A stretch of DNA of 38,641 bases from positions 1 to 38,641 of the forward strand of contig NZ_JAGTJJ010000085.1 of the NCBI RefSeq assembly GCF_028435365.1. The letters run 5' to 3'. The translations under genes were made by a program, and so were the position numbers. The stretch comes from Polyangium jinanense. Lineage in GTDB: Bacteria > Myxococcota > Polyangia > Polyangiales > Polyangiaceae. Below are positions 17,744-29,500 of the stretch, one piece after another. The stretch's first letter is position 1. Each line of letters opens with the position of its first letter. The notes below the pieces were generated by a model. That model had not been told where the DNA came from. It did no database searches and saw nothing but the letters and a program-made list of their open reading frames with translations.

Positions 17744-18000
17744 GACGGCCCCTTCCACACGGGACTCCCATTCTCGAAATGGAGCCTTGGGGCCCGAGCA
17801 GCAAGGCTTCGGCCCTTGCGACTTGCCGCCCGGACCATGAACCCTCCAATGCACCCGTGAGAGCTTCGGGCCACGAGGTGAGGGGCGACCATGACCTGAC
17901 GAGGAAGGATAAGGAAGTTTTTCAGGGCGGCGGCCGCGGTGCTCGACCTCACGCCCTGGTGGGCCGCGGGCGCTCCGGCGGAAGGGACGGTCTTCGTCAA
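17744..18000. other. Divergent intergenic region without a recognisable gene
   Basis: The gap from 17640 to 18051 separates the caspase-like gene (minus) from the quinone oxidoreductase (plus). Apart from the small ORF at 17660-17743 and the inverted repeat at 18001-18029, I see no convincing ORF, RNA or repeat. Two CCGCGG sites (around 17932 and 17964) flank a GC-rich stretch but do not form a long stem. It presumably holds two promoters. Confidence 0.5.
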
Positions 18001-18029
18001 AACATCGTTCCGTCGCGCCGAACGATGTT
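18001..18029. promoter_or_regulatory. Perfect 10-9-10 inverted repeat, probable operator
   Basis: AACATCGTTC (18001-18010), a 9-nt spacer, then GAACGATGTT (18020-18029), ending 22 nt before the ATG of the quinone oxidoreductase. A perfect palindrome this size at this place is typical of a dimeric repressor site (TetR- or MarR-type). No regulator gene of that kind lies in the window, so the protein would be encoded elsewhere. Confidence 0.65.
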
Positions 18030-18051
18030 CTAGAAGGACCACGAACACACG

Positions 18052-19047
18052 ATGAAAGCCGTCCTTTGCAAGGCCTTCGGGCCGCCCGAATCGCTCGTCG
18101 TCGAGGATCTCCCGAGCCCCACGCCCGACGCGGGCCAGGTGGTCGTCTCGGCCCATGCGGCGTCGGTCAATTTCCCGGACCTCCTCGTCATCCAGGACAA
18201 GTACCAGTTCAAGCCGAGCCTGCCCTTCTCACCGGGCGGCGAGGTCTCTGGGATCGTCACGTCCGTGGGCAGCGGCGTGACGTCGCTCGCGGTCGGCGAT
18301 CGGGTGGTCGCCTGGGCTCCGTACGGCTGCTTCGCCGAGGAGGTCGCGCTGGGCGAGGGGCAGGTCATCAAGGTGCCCGACGGGATCGATCTCGTCACGG
18401 CCTCGACGCTGCTCGTGGCGTACGGGACGACGCATCACGCGCTCGTCGATCGGGCAGCGCTCCGGGCTGGCGAGACGCTCGTCGTGCTTGGCGCGGCGGG
18501 CGGCGTGGGCGTCGCCGCGATCGAGATCGGCAAGCTCCTCGGCGCGCGTGTCATCGCCTGCGCTTCGAGCGACGACAAACTCGAGGTTTGTCGGGCGCGT
18601 GGGGCCGATGAGGTCGTGAATTACAGCCGGGAAGACCTCAAGGCGCGGCTGAAGGCGCTCGCGCCGAACGGCGCGGACGTCGTGTACGATCCCGTCGGAG
18701 GCTCGTTCGCCGAGCCGGCGCTGCGCGCCATGGCCTGGCGCGGCCGCTACCTCGTGGTCGGGTTCGCCGCGGGCGACATCCCGAAGATCCCGCTGAACCT
18801 CACGTTGCTGAAGGGTTGCTCGATCGTCGGCGTGTTCTGGGGTTCGTTCACGATGCGGGAGCCCGAGCGATATCGCGAGGGGCTCGCCGAGCTCTTCGGG
18901 TGGGTGCGGGACGGTCGCATCCGGCCGCACGTGGAGCAGACCTATCCGCTCGAACAGGCGAGCGCGGCGCTCTCCGCGATGGCCGAGCGGCGCGTGAAGG
19001 GCAAGGTCGTGCTCGTCACGGAGCGCGGGGCCGCGGAGGCGCGCTGA
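18052..19047 (+). CDS. NADPH:quinone oxidoreductase-like MDR protein
   Basis: 331 aa, zinc-independent medium-chain dehydrogenase/reductase. N-terminal GroES-like catalytic domain: MKAVLCKAFGPPESLVVEDLP, SVNFPDLLVIQDKYQFKPSLPFSPGGEVSG and GDRVVAW. It lacks the Cys/His zinc ligands of alcohol dehydrogenases. Rossmann domain with the nucleotide motif LGAAGGVGVAAIEIGK (near residues 146-160). C-terminal block RRVKGKVVLVTE is typical of the quinone oxidoreductase (QOR) group. Expected reaction: NADPH-dependent reduction of quinones or related enones in the cytoplasm. It is the first gene after the inverted repeat at 18001-18029 and so may be induced by a small molecule (inference). The arginase-family gene follows 43 bp later. 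Confidence 0.92.
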   Translation: MKAVLCKAFGPPESLVVEDLPSPTPDAGQVVVSAHAASVNFPDLLVIQDKYQFKPSLPFSPGGEVSGIVTSVGSGVTSLAVGDRVVAWAPYGCFAEEVALGEGQVIKVPDGIDLVTASTLLVAYGTTHHALVDRAALRAGETLVVLGAAGGVGVAAIEIGKLLGARVIACASSDDKLEVCRARGADEVVNYSREDLKARLKALAPNGADVVYDPVGGSFAEPALRAMAWRGRYLVVGFAAGDIPKIPLNLTLLKGCSIVGVFWGSFTMREPERYREGLAELFGWVRDGRIRPHVEQTYPLEQASAALSAMAERRVKGKVVLVTERGAAEAR

Positions 19048-19090
19048 GCGAAGTGCGCGCCGGCGCCTTCTGGCCTACGCTAGCCGCGCC

Positions 19091-20209
19091 ATGACGCCGA
19101 TCGAAGAGCTCGCCGTTCTCCTCCGGCCCGCGGGAGGCGGGCTGCACCTGGTCTCGACCGGGCGCGCCGAGCAGCTCGCCCTGCAACGCGCGCTCTATCA
19201 GGTCACGAGCGACGAGGCCGTGCAGGAAAAACACCTCGAAGCGCTCGCGCGGATCGGCGCGGCGCGCGTCGTGATCCTCGGTGTGCCCTCGGACGTCGGC
19301 GCGGGCTTCCGGCGCGGGGCGAACCTCGGCCCCCAGGCGATCCGCGCGCGCCTGCTCGAAGACCAGCCGGATTTTCCGGTGCGCGCGGCCGAGCTCGGCG
19401 TCGTCGACATCGGCGACGTCTTCGTCGTCCCGCAGCTCCTCTCGGACGACATGCTGAGCGAGGCGCAAAAGTCCGCCTCCCGGAAGGCGCTCTACCCGCA
19501 CGTCCCCGCCGATGTGGCCGAGCGTCTGCCCGTCTCGCCGCTCTCGATCGCCGAGCGCGCGCTCGATCTCGTGTTCCAGTTGAACCCCACCGTAAAACCC
19601 TTCGTCATCGGCGGCGATCATTCGACGGCCTGGCCCGTCGCCGCCGCGCTCGCGCGTGTTCGCCCGCCGTCGAAGGAGCGCTGGGGCATCGTGCAGCCCG
19701 ACGCGCACACCGATCTTTTGCCCGAGCGCCTCGGGATTCGCATGTGCTTCGCGACCTGGTCCTACCACGCGAACGAGCTTTTTGGGCGTGACGGTCGGCT
19801 CGTGCAGGTCGGCACGCGGGCCTCGCGGCACGAGCGGGGCCACTGGGAGCAGAGCCTCGGCGTGCGGCAATTCTGGGCGGAGGAGTGCCTTGCCAAACCC
19901 GAGGCGACGCTCGACGCGCTCGTCGCGCACCTCAAAGCGGGGGGCGTGACGGGCGTTTATTTCTCGAATGACATCGACGGGACCGACGAGCGATTCGCCG
20001 ACGCGACGGGCACGCCGGAGCCCGGCGGGCTCGAGCCGGATTTCGTGGTGGAGCTCATCCGGCGGCTCGGCCGCGAGGTGGGGATCGTGGCGGGGGACGT
20101 GATGGAAGTCGCGCCCGTGCTCGGCCCGCGCCCCGAGAGCCAGCGGCAGACGGTGGGGCTCGCGGTGCGGTACCTCGACGAGACGCTCCGCGCGATGCTG
20201 GGGCGCTGA
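19091..20209 (+). CDS. Arginase/agmatinase-family binuclear Mn hydrolase
   Basis: 372 aa. All three metal-ligand motifs are present: GGDHST (near residues 175-180), DAHTDL (204-209) and SNDIDGTD (about 292-299), the last matching SxDxDxxDP-type motifs. Substrates in this superfamily include arginine, agmatine, formimidoglutamate and other guanidino compounds. The ~55-residue N-terminal extension and the insert EAQKSASRKALYPHVP around 130 are longer than in classical arginase (about 300 aa), so I do not assign the substrate. Cytoplasmic. It follows the quinone oxidoreductase on the same strand after 43 bp and may share its transcript. The last residues end at TGA 20209, with a new promoter-like region after it. 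Confidence 0.88.
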   Translation: MTPIEELAVLLRPAGGGLHLVSTGRAEQLALQRALYQVTSDEAVQEKHLEALARIGAARVVILGVPSDVGAGFRRGANLGPQAIRARLLEDQPDFPVRAAELGVVDIGDVFVVPQLLSDDMLSEAQKSASRKALYPHVPADVAERLPVSPLSIAERALDLVFQLNPTVKPFVIGGDHSTAWPVAAALARVRPPSKERWGIVQPDAHTDLLPERLGIRMCFATWSYHANELFGRDGRLVQVGTRASRHERGHWEQSLGVRQFWAEECLAKPEATLDALVAHLKAGGVTGVYFSNDIDGTDERFADATGTPEPGGLEPDFVVELIRRLGREVGIVAGDVMEVAPVLGPRPESQRQTVGLAVRYLDETLRAMLGR

Positions 20210-20228
20210 CGCCATTCTCGCGGACCTG

Positions 20229-20253
20229 TTGACAGCCTTCCGTCGGTGCTGTC
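20229..20253 (+). promoter_or_regulatory. Promoter-like TTGACA overlapping an inverted repeat
   Basis: TTGACA at 20229-20234 matches the -35 consensus exactly and overlaps a 6-bp inverted repeat, GACAGC (20231-20236) and GCTGTC (20248-20253), spaced by 11 nt. The -10 region is weak (TGTCTC). It lies 25-49 nt before the lipoprotein ATG at 20278, so it could be a repressible promoter for that gene. Based on position and motif only. Confidence 0.35.
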
Positions 20254-20277
20254 TCCTCCCGGAAAGTCGGAGGGTCC

Positions 20278-20991
20278 ATGAGTCAGATCGAGTCTCGTCG
20301 AAAAATTGGGTGGAGCGCGTTTCCCGTCGTGGCGGTCCTTGCCATGGGATCTTGGGGCTGCGCCCATCTGCCCAAGACGGGCACCGAGTCCACGGGCGAG
20401 CCGCTCAACGTCGAGGTCCGGACCGAGACGCACACGTACGTCACGCAGGCGAAGGTCGGCGAGGTGCAGCACCGCGATTCGTCGGGCCGGCTCGTGGGCA
20501 CGTCGTCGCTCTACGAGAATCAGGTCGGTTCGTACGATGTCACGCGCTGGCAGGTTTTTCAGGGCGAAACACCCATCGACGATCAGGACTTTTTCAGCAT
20601 CGCGGGGGACGCGGATGCGGCGGCACGGATCGCCGACTATCGCGCCACCGGCGTGACCATGAACCGGGTCGGGCTCGGGCTCGCGATCGTCGGCGGCGCA
20701 GCGATGCTCGCGGGGATCATCCTCGGGTCCACGCTCACGACGAAGGACGAATATGGCACGGAGTCGCGCCCGACGTGGACGACGGCGGCGGCGACGGGCG
20801 GCATCCTCGTGGGCCTCGTGGGCGGGGGCATCGCCTGGGCTGGTTACGCGCGGACGAAGCGCGAGCATCCGATCGACGATCCGCAGAAGGCAGCCAACGC
20901 CGCGCGCCGGTACAATAAGGAGATCGGCGAGCAGCCCGAGGACGACGACGAAGAAGAGGAAGAGCGCCCGCGTCGCAAGCGTCGCCGGTGA
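20278..20991 (+). CDS. Putative lipoprotein with two membrane segments
   Basis: 237 aa. A GGAGG site lies 5 nt before the ATG. The N terminus MSQIESRRKIGWSAFPVVAVLAMGSWGC carries a lipobox-like GSWGC (Cys28). A soluble region (~residues 29-120) is followed by two hydrophobic stretches, VGLGLAIVGGAAMLAGIIL and GGILVGLVGGGIAWAGYA, separated by a short hydrophilic loop. The tail is highly charged, first acidic (EDDDEEEEERP) and then basic (RRKRRR). No family recognised. The layout suggests a membrane-anchored envelope protein. Its stop lies 1 bp from the stop of the convergent gene at 20993-21388. Confidence 0.7.
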   Translation: MSQIESRRKIGWSAFPVVAVLAMGSWGCAHLPKTGTESTGEPLNVEVRTETHTYVTQAKVGEVQHRDSSGRLVGTSSLYENQVGSYDVTRWQVFQGETPIDDQDFFSIAGDADAAARIADYRATGVTMNRVGLGLAIVGGAAMLAGIILGSTLTTKDEYGTESRPTWTTAAATGGILVGLVGGGIAWAGYARTKREHPIDDPQKAANAARRYNKEIGEQPEDDDEEEEERPRRKRRR

Positions 20992-20992
20992 T

Positions 20993-21388
20993 CTAGGGTT
21001 TTACCTTCCCCGCGAGATCGAACATCGGCGCGTAGAGCCCGTACATCGAGAGGCCGACCGCGCCGATGGCGAGCGCGATGCCGCCGAGGAAGAGGCCCAC
21101 CGCCATCCCGCCCCTGCCGCTCTTCCGCACGAACATTCCCGCCACGGCGAGCGCGATCGCGCCGGCCGCTCCGCCGATCGGGGTCACGTGTCCGAGCACG
21201 GCGCGCGTCACGAGCGGCAGGGCCGCGCCGCTGCCAAACTCGCCGTACATCTTCGCGAAGGCCGGGAGCACGAGCCGGTCGAGGAGCACGAGGGCCGTCG
21301 CGAGCGAGGCGACGACCAGCGCGAGCACGAAGTCCACGGGGTTCAGGCCGACCACGCGGGCTTCTTTAGGTTCTTCCGGGTTCGTCAC
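20993..21388 (-). CDS. Small integral membrane protein
   Basis: 131 aa, starting at a GTG (21386-21388). Three hydrophobic helices are visible: FVLALVVASLATALVLLDRL, IGGAAGAIALAVAGMFV and AVGLFLGGIALAIGAVGL. A segment between the first two, VLPAFAKMYGEFG...LPLVTRAVL, resembles a loop found in type II secretion/pilus assembly proteins of the GspF/PilC family, but the protein is far shorter and the match is weak. Predicted inner-membrane protein of unknown function. Its start faces composite hairpin element II, which lies in its upstream region. Confidence 0.65.
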   Translation of the reverse strand: MTNPEEPKEARVVGLNPVDFVLALVVASLATALVLLDRLVLPAFAKMYGEFGSGAALPLVTRAVLGHVTPIGGAAGAIALAVAGMFVRKSGRGGMAVGLFLGGIALAIGAVGLSMYGLYAPMFDLAGKVKP

Positions 21389-21460
21389 GTTCGCTTACCG
21401 CCTCGGGGCCGGGAGTGTACTTGCGCGGGCCTCGTTGCAAAGCACGGGGCGCGGCGCGTG

Positions 21461-21791
21461 GATCTCTTCTTGGGCCGCCGCGCCGGGGCGCCGCCCCGGA
21501 CCCCGCGGGGGCTGTTCGCCCCTCGACCCGAACCAGGGCAAGCCCTGGACTCGGGTTGGAAGAACTGCGCGGTGCGCAGTTCTTCCACAGGCCGGTGGCA
21601 AGACCAGGGACAGCGTTGCTGATCAAAAGGGCAGCGCGGCTGTCTTCGTTGGGTCGGCCTGTTCGATGAACTGCGCATCGCGCAGTTCATCGACAAACGG
21701 TCCAGCGCTTGCGCTGGTCCGGGTCCCGGGGCGGATAGCCCCGGGTGGGGCCTGGGGCAACGCCCCAGCGAAGCGCCTCCCAGATGAGACC
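21461..21791. repeat. Composite hairpin element II (complete, two inverted arms plus core)
   Basis: Left arm, inverted: hairpin 4 CCGGGGC/GCCCCGG 21483-21499, hairpin 3 GGGGC/GCCCC 21508-21522, hairpin 2 CCAGGGC/GCCCTGG 21533-21548, hairpin 1 (GGAAG type) with 14-bp arms at 21557-21570 and 21574-21587. Core 21588-21662, bounded by ACAGGCC/GGCCTGT and holding a GACAGC/GCTGTC hairpin (21609-21644). Right arm: hairpin 1 (GATG type), 14-bp arms 21663-21676 and 21680-21693, loop ATC; hairpin 2 CCAGCGC/GCGCTGG 21702-21717; hairpin 3 CCCGGGGC/GCCCCGGG 21725-21745; hairpin 4 CTGGGGC/GCCCCAG 21752-21768. Ends in CGAAGCGC and CCCAGATGAGACC. It fills most of the 477-bp gap (21389-21865) between divergent genes, so it is not only a 3'-end terminator. 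There is no ORF of its own. Confidence 0.9.
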
Positions 21792-21865
21792 ATGCTCAGC
21801 GCCTGGGGAAGGTCGGGGGCGTGCTCGTGATGGCCCGAGCGCCCGAAGGCGGGTAAGAATGGACG

Positions 21866-25751
<3,886 letters not shown>

Positions 25752-25759
<8 letters not shown>

Positions 25760-25770
25760 CGCTCAGCCGC
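25752..25770. terminator. Hairpin built from two convergent stop codons
   Basis: GCGGCTGA (25752-25759) pairs with TCAGCCGC (25763-25770) over a 3-nt loop. The TGA of the kinase gene and the TGA of the minus-strand lipoprotein gene are the inner bases of the stem, only 3 bp apart. It can act on both strands, though no U-tract is present. Confidence 0.55.
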
Positions 25771-26404
25771 AGCCGCCTTCGACCGGAAGCGCGTCGACGT
25801 CGAACGGCTCGCTCATCGGGACCCACGGGGCCTGGGCGTCGAACGTGAGCGCGCCGTGTAGCGAGATCGAGCAGGGGAACGTTCCTTCGACCACCAACGT
25901 TCCGCCGCCGGAGACGGCGGGCGCGGAGCTCATCGGTTGCGGGGGAAAACCTCCCGGCGTGGCGCAGTCGCTCGCCTGGTTCGTCACGTCCGCATACGAG
26001 ATGACCCACGGGTCCGTGGCCTCGATTGCGATCGTCGAGGTCGTGCCCATCTCGACGAAGAGACGGAAGCAGACGTTCCGCGTGGGATCGGCCTTGAAGA
26101 CGATGAACCGCGGGACGTGCGTGAACAGGTTCGACGCGGAGTATTCGACGCCGCTGCCTCCGCCGCCTCCGCCGCCGCTTCCGCCCCCGCCTCCGCCGCC
26201 GCCCACGCCACCGCTTCCGCCTTCGCCGCCGCTTCCGCCCATGCCTCCGCTGCCGCCTGCGCCGTCGCTTCCGGTGCCGCTGGCGGCTCCCCCACCACTT
26301 CCGTGGTTCGTGTCCTTGATCTCGCCCTCGCATGCGAGCAGGGCGAGCGCGAGGACGGCGTTTGCCGCGATGAACTGCGCGGATCGGAAGGAAGAAAGGC
26401 GCAT
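25763..26404 (-). CDS. Putative Gly-rich lipoprotein
   Basis: 213 aa from the ATG at 26404, preceded by GGAGG at 7 nt. The lipoprotein signal MRLSSFRSAQ...LALALLAC has Cys25. A low-complexity linker of ~50 residues follows, made of GGSGGxGG repeats (residues ~36-88), then a beta-rich domain (HVPRFIVFKAD, NVCFRLFVEMG, GTLVVEGTFPCSISLHG) with four Cys that could pair (NVCFR, SDCAT, FPCSI, EGGCG). No family recognised. Probably displayed at the cell surface on a flexible stalk. It is divergent from the VWA/MopE operon across 130 bp and may share control with it (inference). Confidence 0.75.
   Translation of the reverse strand: MRLSSFRSAQFIAANAVLALALLACEGEIKDTNHGSGGGAASGTGSDGAGGSGGMGGSGGEGGSGGVGGGGGGGGSGGGGGGGSGVEYSASNLFTHVPRFIVFKADPTRNVCFRLFVEMGTTSTIAIEATDPWVISYADVTNQASDCATPGGFPPQPMSSAPAVSGGGTLVVEGTFPCSISLHGALTFDAQAPWVPMSEPFDVDALPVEGGCG
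26152..26304 (-). repeat. Glycine-codon simple-sequence tract
   Basis: Dense CCGCCGCCT / GCTTCCGCC trinucleotide-like repeats encode the Gly/Ser linker of the lipoprotein at 25763-26404. On the coding strand it is G-rich with many GG runs, so it may form G-quadruplex structures and be prone to in-frame length change. Confidence 0.75.
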
Positions 26405-26534
26405 CGTAAGACCTCCGGCTGTCCTTCGCCGATGGTACGCGGCGCACCGAAGAGCGTCACGCGATCGCGATTGAAAAGCTCCCGCGGGGGCCATGGACAT
26501 TTGGACGCGGCCTCATCTAGATTGCTCTGCTGGC

Positions 26535-29500
26535 ATGTTACGCTTTCGCGCCTTCGCGTGCGCCTTCACGGTGCTCGCCGTTCTCCTCCTCCTCGGCCCG
26601 CGTGCCTACGCCGCGGACCTGATCCTCGATGGCAGCGTCGCCGGGCCCGCAGTGTGCCCCGACGGCGGCACGCCCGTGGATCGACTCTGCCAGGTCAACG
26701 CGACCCCCGCGCAGAACGTCGCCTGTCGTTACGGCGGTGAAAAGACGTTCGGCGTCGTGTCCTTGACCAAGGGCGCCCTCGTCTGCGTCACGCCCTACGA
26801 CGGGACGAACAAGACCACCACCGGCAACCTCGTCCTCAAAGCCAACCAGATCACCATCGACGCGACCTCGCGGATCATCGCGAAGGGCACGGGTTATCGA
26901 GGCTTGCTCTGCAACGACGGCGAGGGACCCGCGATGTCGCCCCTCGCCGGCGGACGCGGCGGCTGCTCGGTGCTCGATTCCGGCGGCGGCGGCGCGCATT
27001 TCGGGCAGGGCGGGCGCGGCACGAAGGACTGCCAGATCATGGGATCCGCGACGGCGTGCGAGTTCCCGCAGGAGTGGGAGGAGGACTGCGGAAACCTCGC
27101 GGCAAACGGTAGCTCCTGCGTCGCGGCGAACGATCCGAACAAGGCCGTCTGTTACGGCACGACGAACAGCGCGAACGGCGCGGGCGACGGGTTCCCCACG
27201 GTCGCGGGCCTGCCGTACCGGCACAGCATCTACGAGGTCGAGTTCGGCGCGGCCGGCGGGGACAAGGGGTGTCGCGACGGCTACGAGGCGGGGCTGCGCG
27301 CAGGGCGCGGCGGCGGGCGGATCGTGCTCTTCGCGGCGACGGCGGCCCAGAACGGCGTGATCGACATCGCCGGCGGGATCAGCGCCGACGGGCATCGCGG
27401 CTGCGCCGTTGGCAACGACTCGGCGGGCGGCGGCGCGGGCGGATCGATCCTGATCATCGGCGACCAGGTGAACGTGCAGAGCAGCGCGCGCATCAGCGCC
27501 CACGGCGGCCGCGGCGGCGACTCGCAGCCGAAATGCCTGCCTTGCACGGTGAACGCCGACTGCGGCGCCGGACAAACCTGCCAGGCGGGCCGCTGCAGTC
27601 CCTGCAACTGCACGCCTTGCACCTCGAACGCGCAATGCAACACGCTCCTCGGGCAGACGTGCAAGAACCTCGGCGGCGATCTCGGCATGGTCTGCGCCAA
27701 CGCGTCGAACCAGTGCACGCCGATCGACCCGATCGACAACGAGGTCGAGTGCCGCGCGACGCAGAACAACGGCACCTGCGACGATTGCGCGGGCGGCGGC
27801 GGCGGAGGCATCATCAACGTGCAGTCGCGCCTCGGCACCATCCACCCGCAGGCGATCTTCGACGTGCGCGGCGCCAACGGCGGCATCTGCCCGATCTGCG
27901 CCGGCGAGGCGGGCGGCGGCGCGGGCGAGCTCCAGATCGACAGCGCCTACGTCGGCGAGATCTGCGACGGCTGGGACAACGATTTCGACGGCATGGTCGA
28001 CGAGGACCTCGGCGTGATCCCCTGCCCGGACGGGTCGATGGTCCAGGCGTGCGTCGGCGGCGTCCCGCAGATCTGCGACTACGACCCCGCGCAGTGCCTC
28101 GTGCCGGCGTCGGATGCGCGCCCGCGCTTCGCGCTCGTGCTCGACACGTCGGGTTCGATGCTGAACGACCTCGCGGGCAACCCCACGTTCGGCGACGGCT
28201 CAGTGGATTTTCCGGGCGTCGACACGGGCAGTGATCCCGACACGACGGCGGGTAACAATTCGCGCCTGTTCATCGCGAAGCAGGCGCTCACGCAGGTGCT
28301 CAGCGCCTTCCCGGAGAGCGATTATGCGCTCGCCCGGTATTACCAGGACGTCGGCGTGAACCGGAGCTGCCAGTCGGCGGCGAACTTCGAGTGCGCGCAG
28401 AGCTGCTGCTCGTACGACGATCCCTCGGACAACCTCCCGCCGCCGTACCCCTCGGTGTACCCGGACAACCAGTGCGTCCTCTCGCAGCTCTATCCGGGCG
28501 CGGGGTACCCGAACAATGCGACGTTCACGGGCAACATCCCGATCGGCTGGCCGCAAGAGGCGATGGAGATGACCCCGACCTCGGACTGCATCAACTACGC
28601 CGGATCCTGCGGTCCTCCGCGGCGCGGCGCGCAGTTCCTCGTCGGGTTCAACCAGCCCGTCGGCCGGTATTTGAAATGGCTCGACGGCGTCGAGGACGCG
28701 GACGCGATGTTCGACGCGACCACCCTGGAAGGCAACCACTGCTCCATGGGCAACTGCGAGGTGCGCGGCTCGGGTCCGACGCCGCTCGCCGGCGCGCTCC
28801 AGGCGACGCACGATTACCTCACGCCCGTCGTCACCTGCGACAGCGCCGCGGCGTGCCGCTCGTATGCCGCGATTCTGCTCACGGACGGCGCCGAGAGCTG
28901 CCAGGGCAACCCCCAGGCCGCCGCGGCGGCGCTGCTCGCGGGCATCAACGGAAAGCCCGTCCCGACCTACGTGATCGGCTTCTCCGTGCTCCCGAGCGAG
29001 CAGACGCAGCTCAACCAGATCGCGGCCGCCGGCGGCACGGGCCAGGCGTTTTTCGTGTCGTCGAAGAGCGAGCTCGCGAACGCGCTCGCGCAGATCATCG
29101 GGCAGAACCAGAAGTTCGAGCTCTGCAACGGCCTCGACGACGATTGCGACAACCTCATCGACGAGGATTTCCCCGAGAAGGGTCAGCCCTGCACGGACGG
29201 CGAGATCGGCGCCTGTCTCGGCGTCGGCACCTACGTCTGCAAGGCCGACGGCTCGGGCACCGAGTGCGGCATCACGGATCCGGGCGCAATGCCCACGGCC
29301 GAGGTCTGCAACAGCATGGACGACGATTGTGACGGCCTCGTCGACGAGGACGCCGCGGGCCTGCCGCTCGATTGCCCGAGCTGCATCCCGTCGCCCGAGG
29401 TCTGCGACGGCGTCGACAACGACTGCGATTTCAACATCGACGAGGAGCCGGACGTCTCGACGAACCAGCCGACGATCTTCGGCGTTCCCTGCGGCGAGCT

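Noticed and set aside
17779..18033. 84-codon plus-strand ORF in the intergenic region
   Set aside because: No ribosome site, no similarity, and it overlaps the operator-like repeat.
26369..26381. GATGAACTGCGC match resembling an element arm
   Set aside because: Lies inside the signal-peptide codons of the lipoprotein at 25763-26404; no complementary half or following hairpins.
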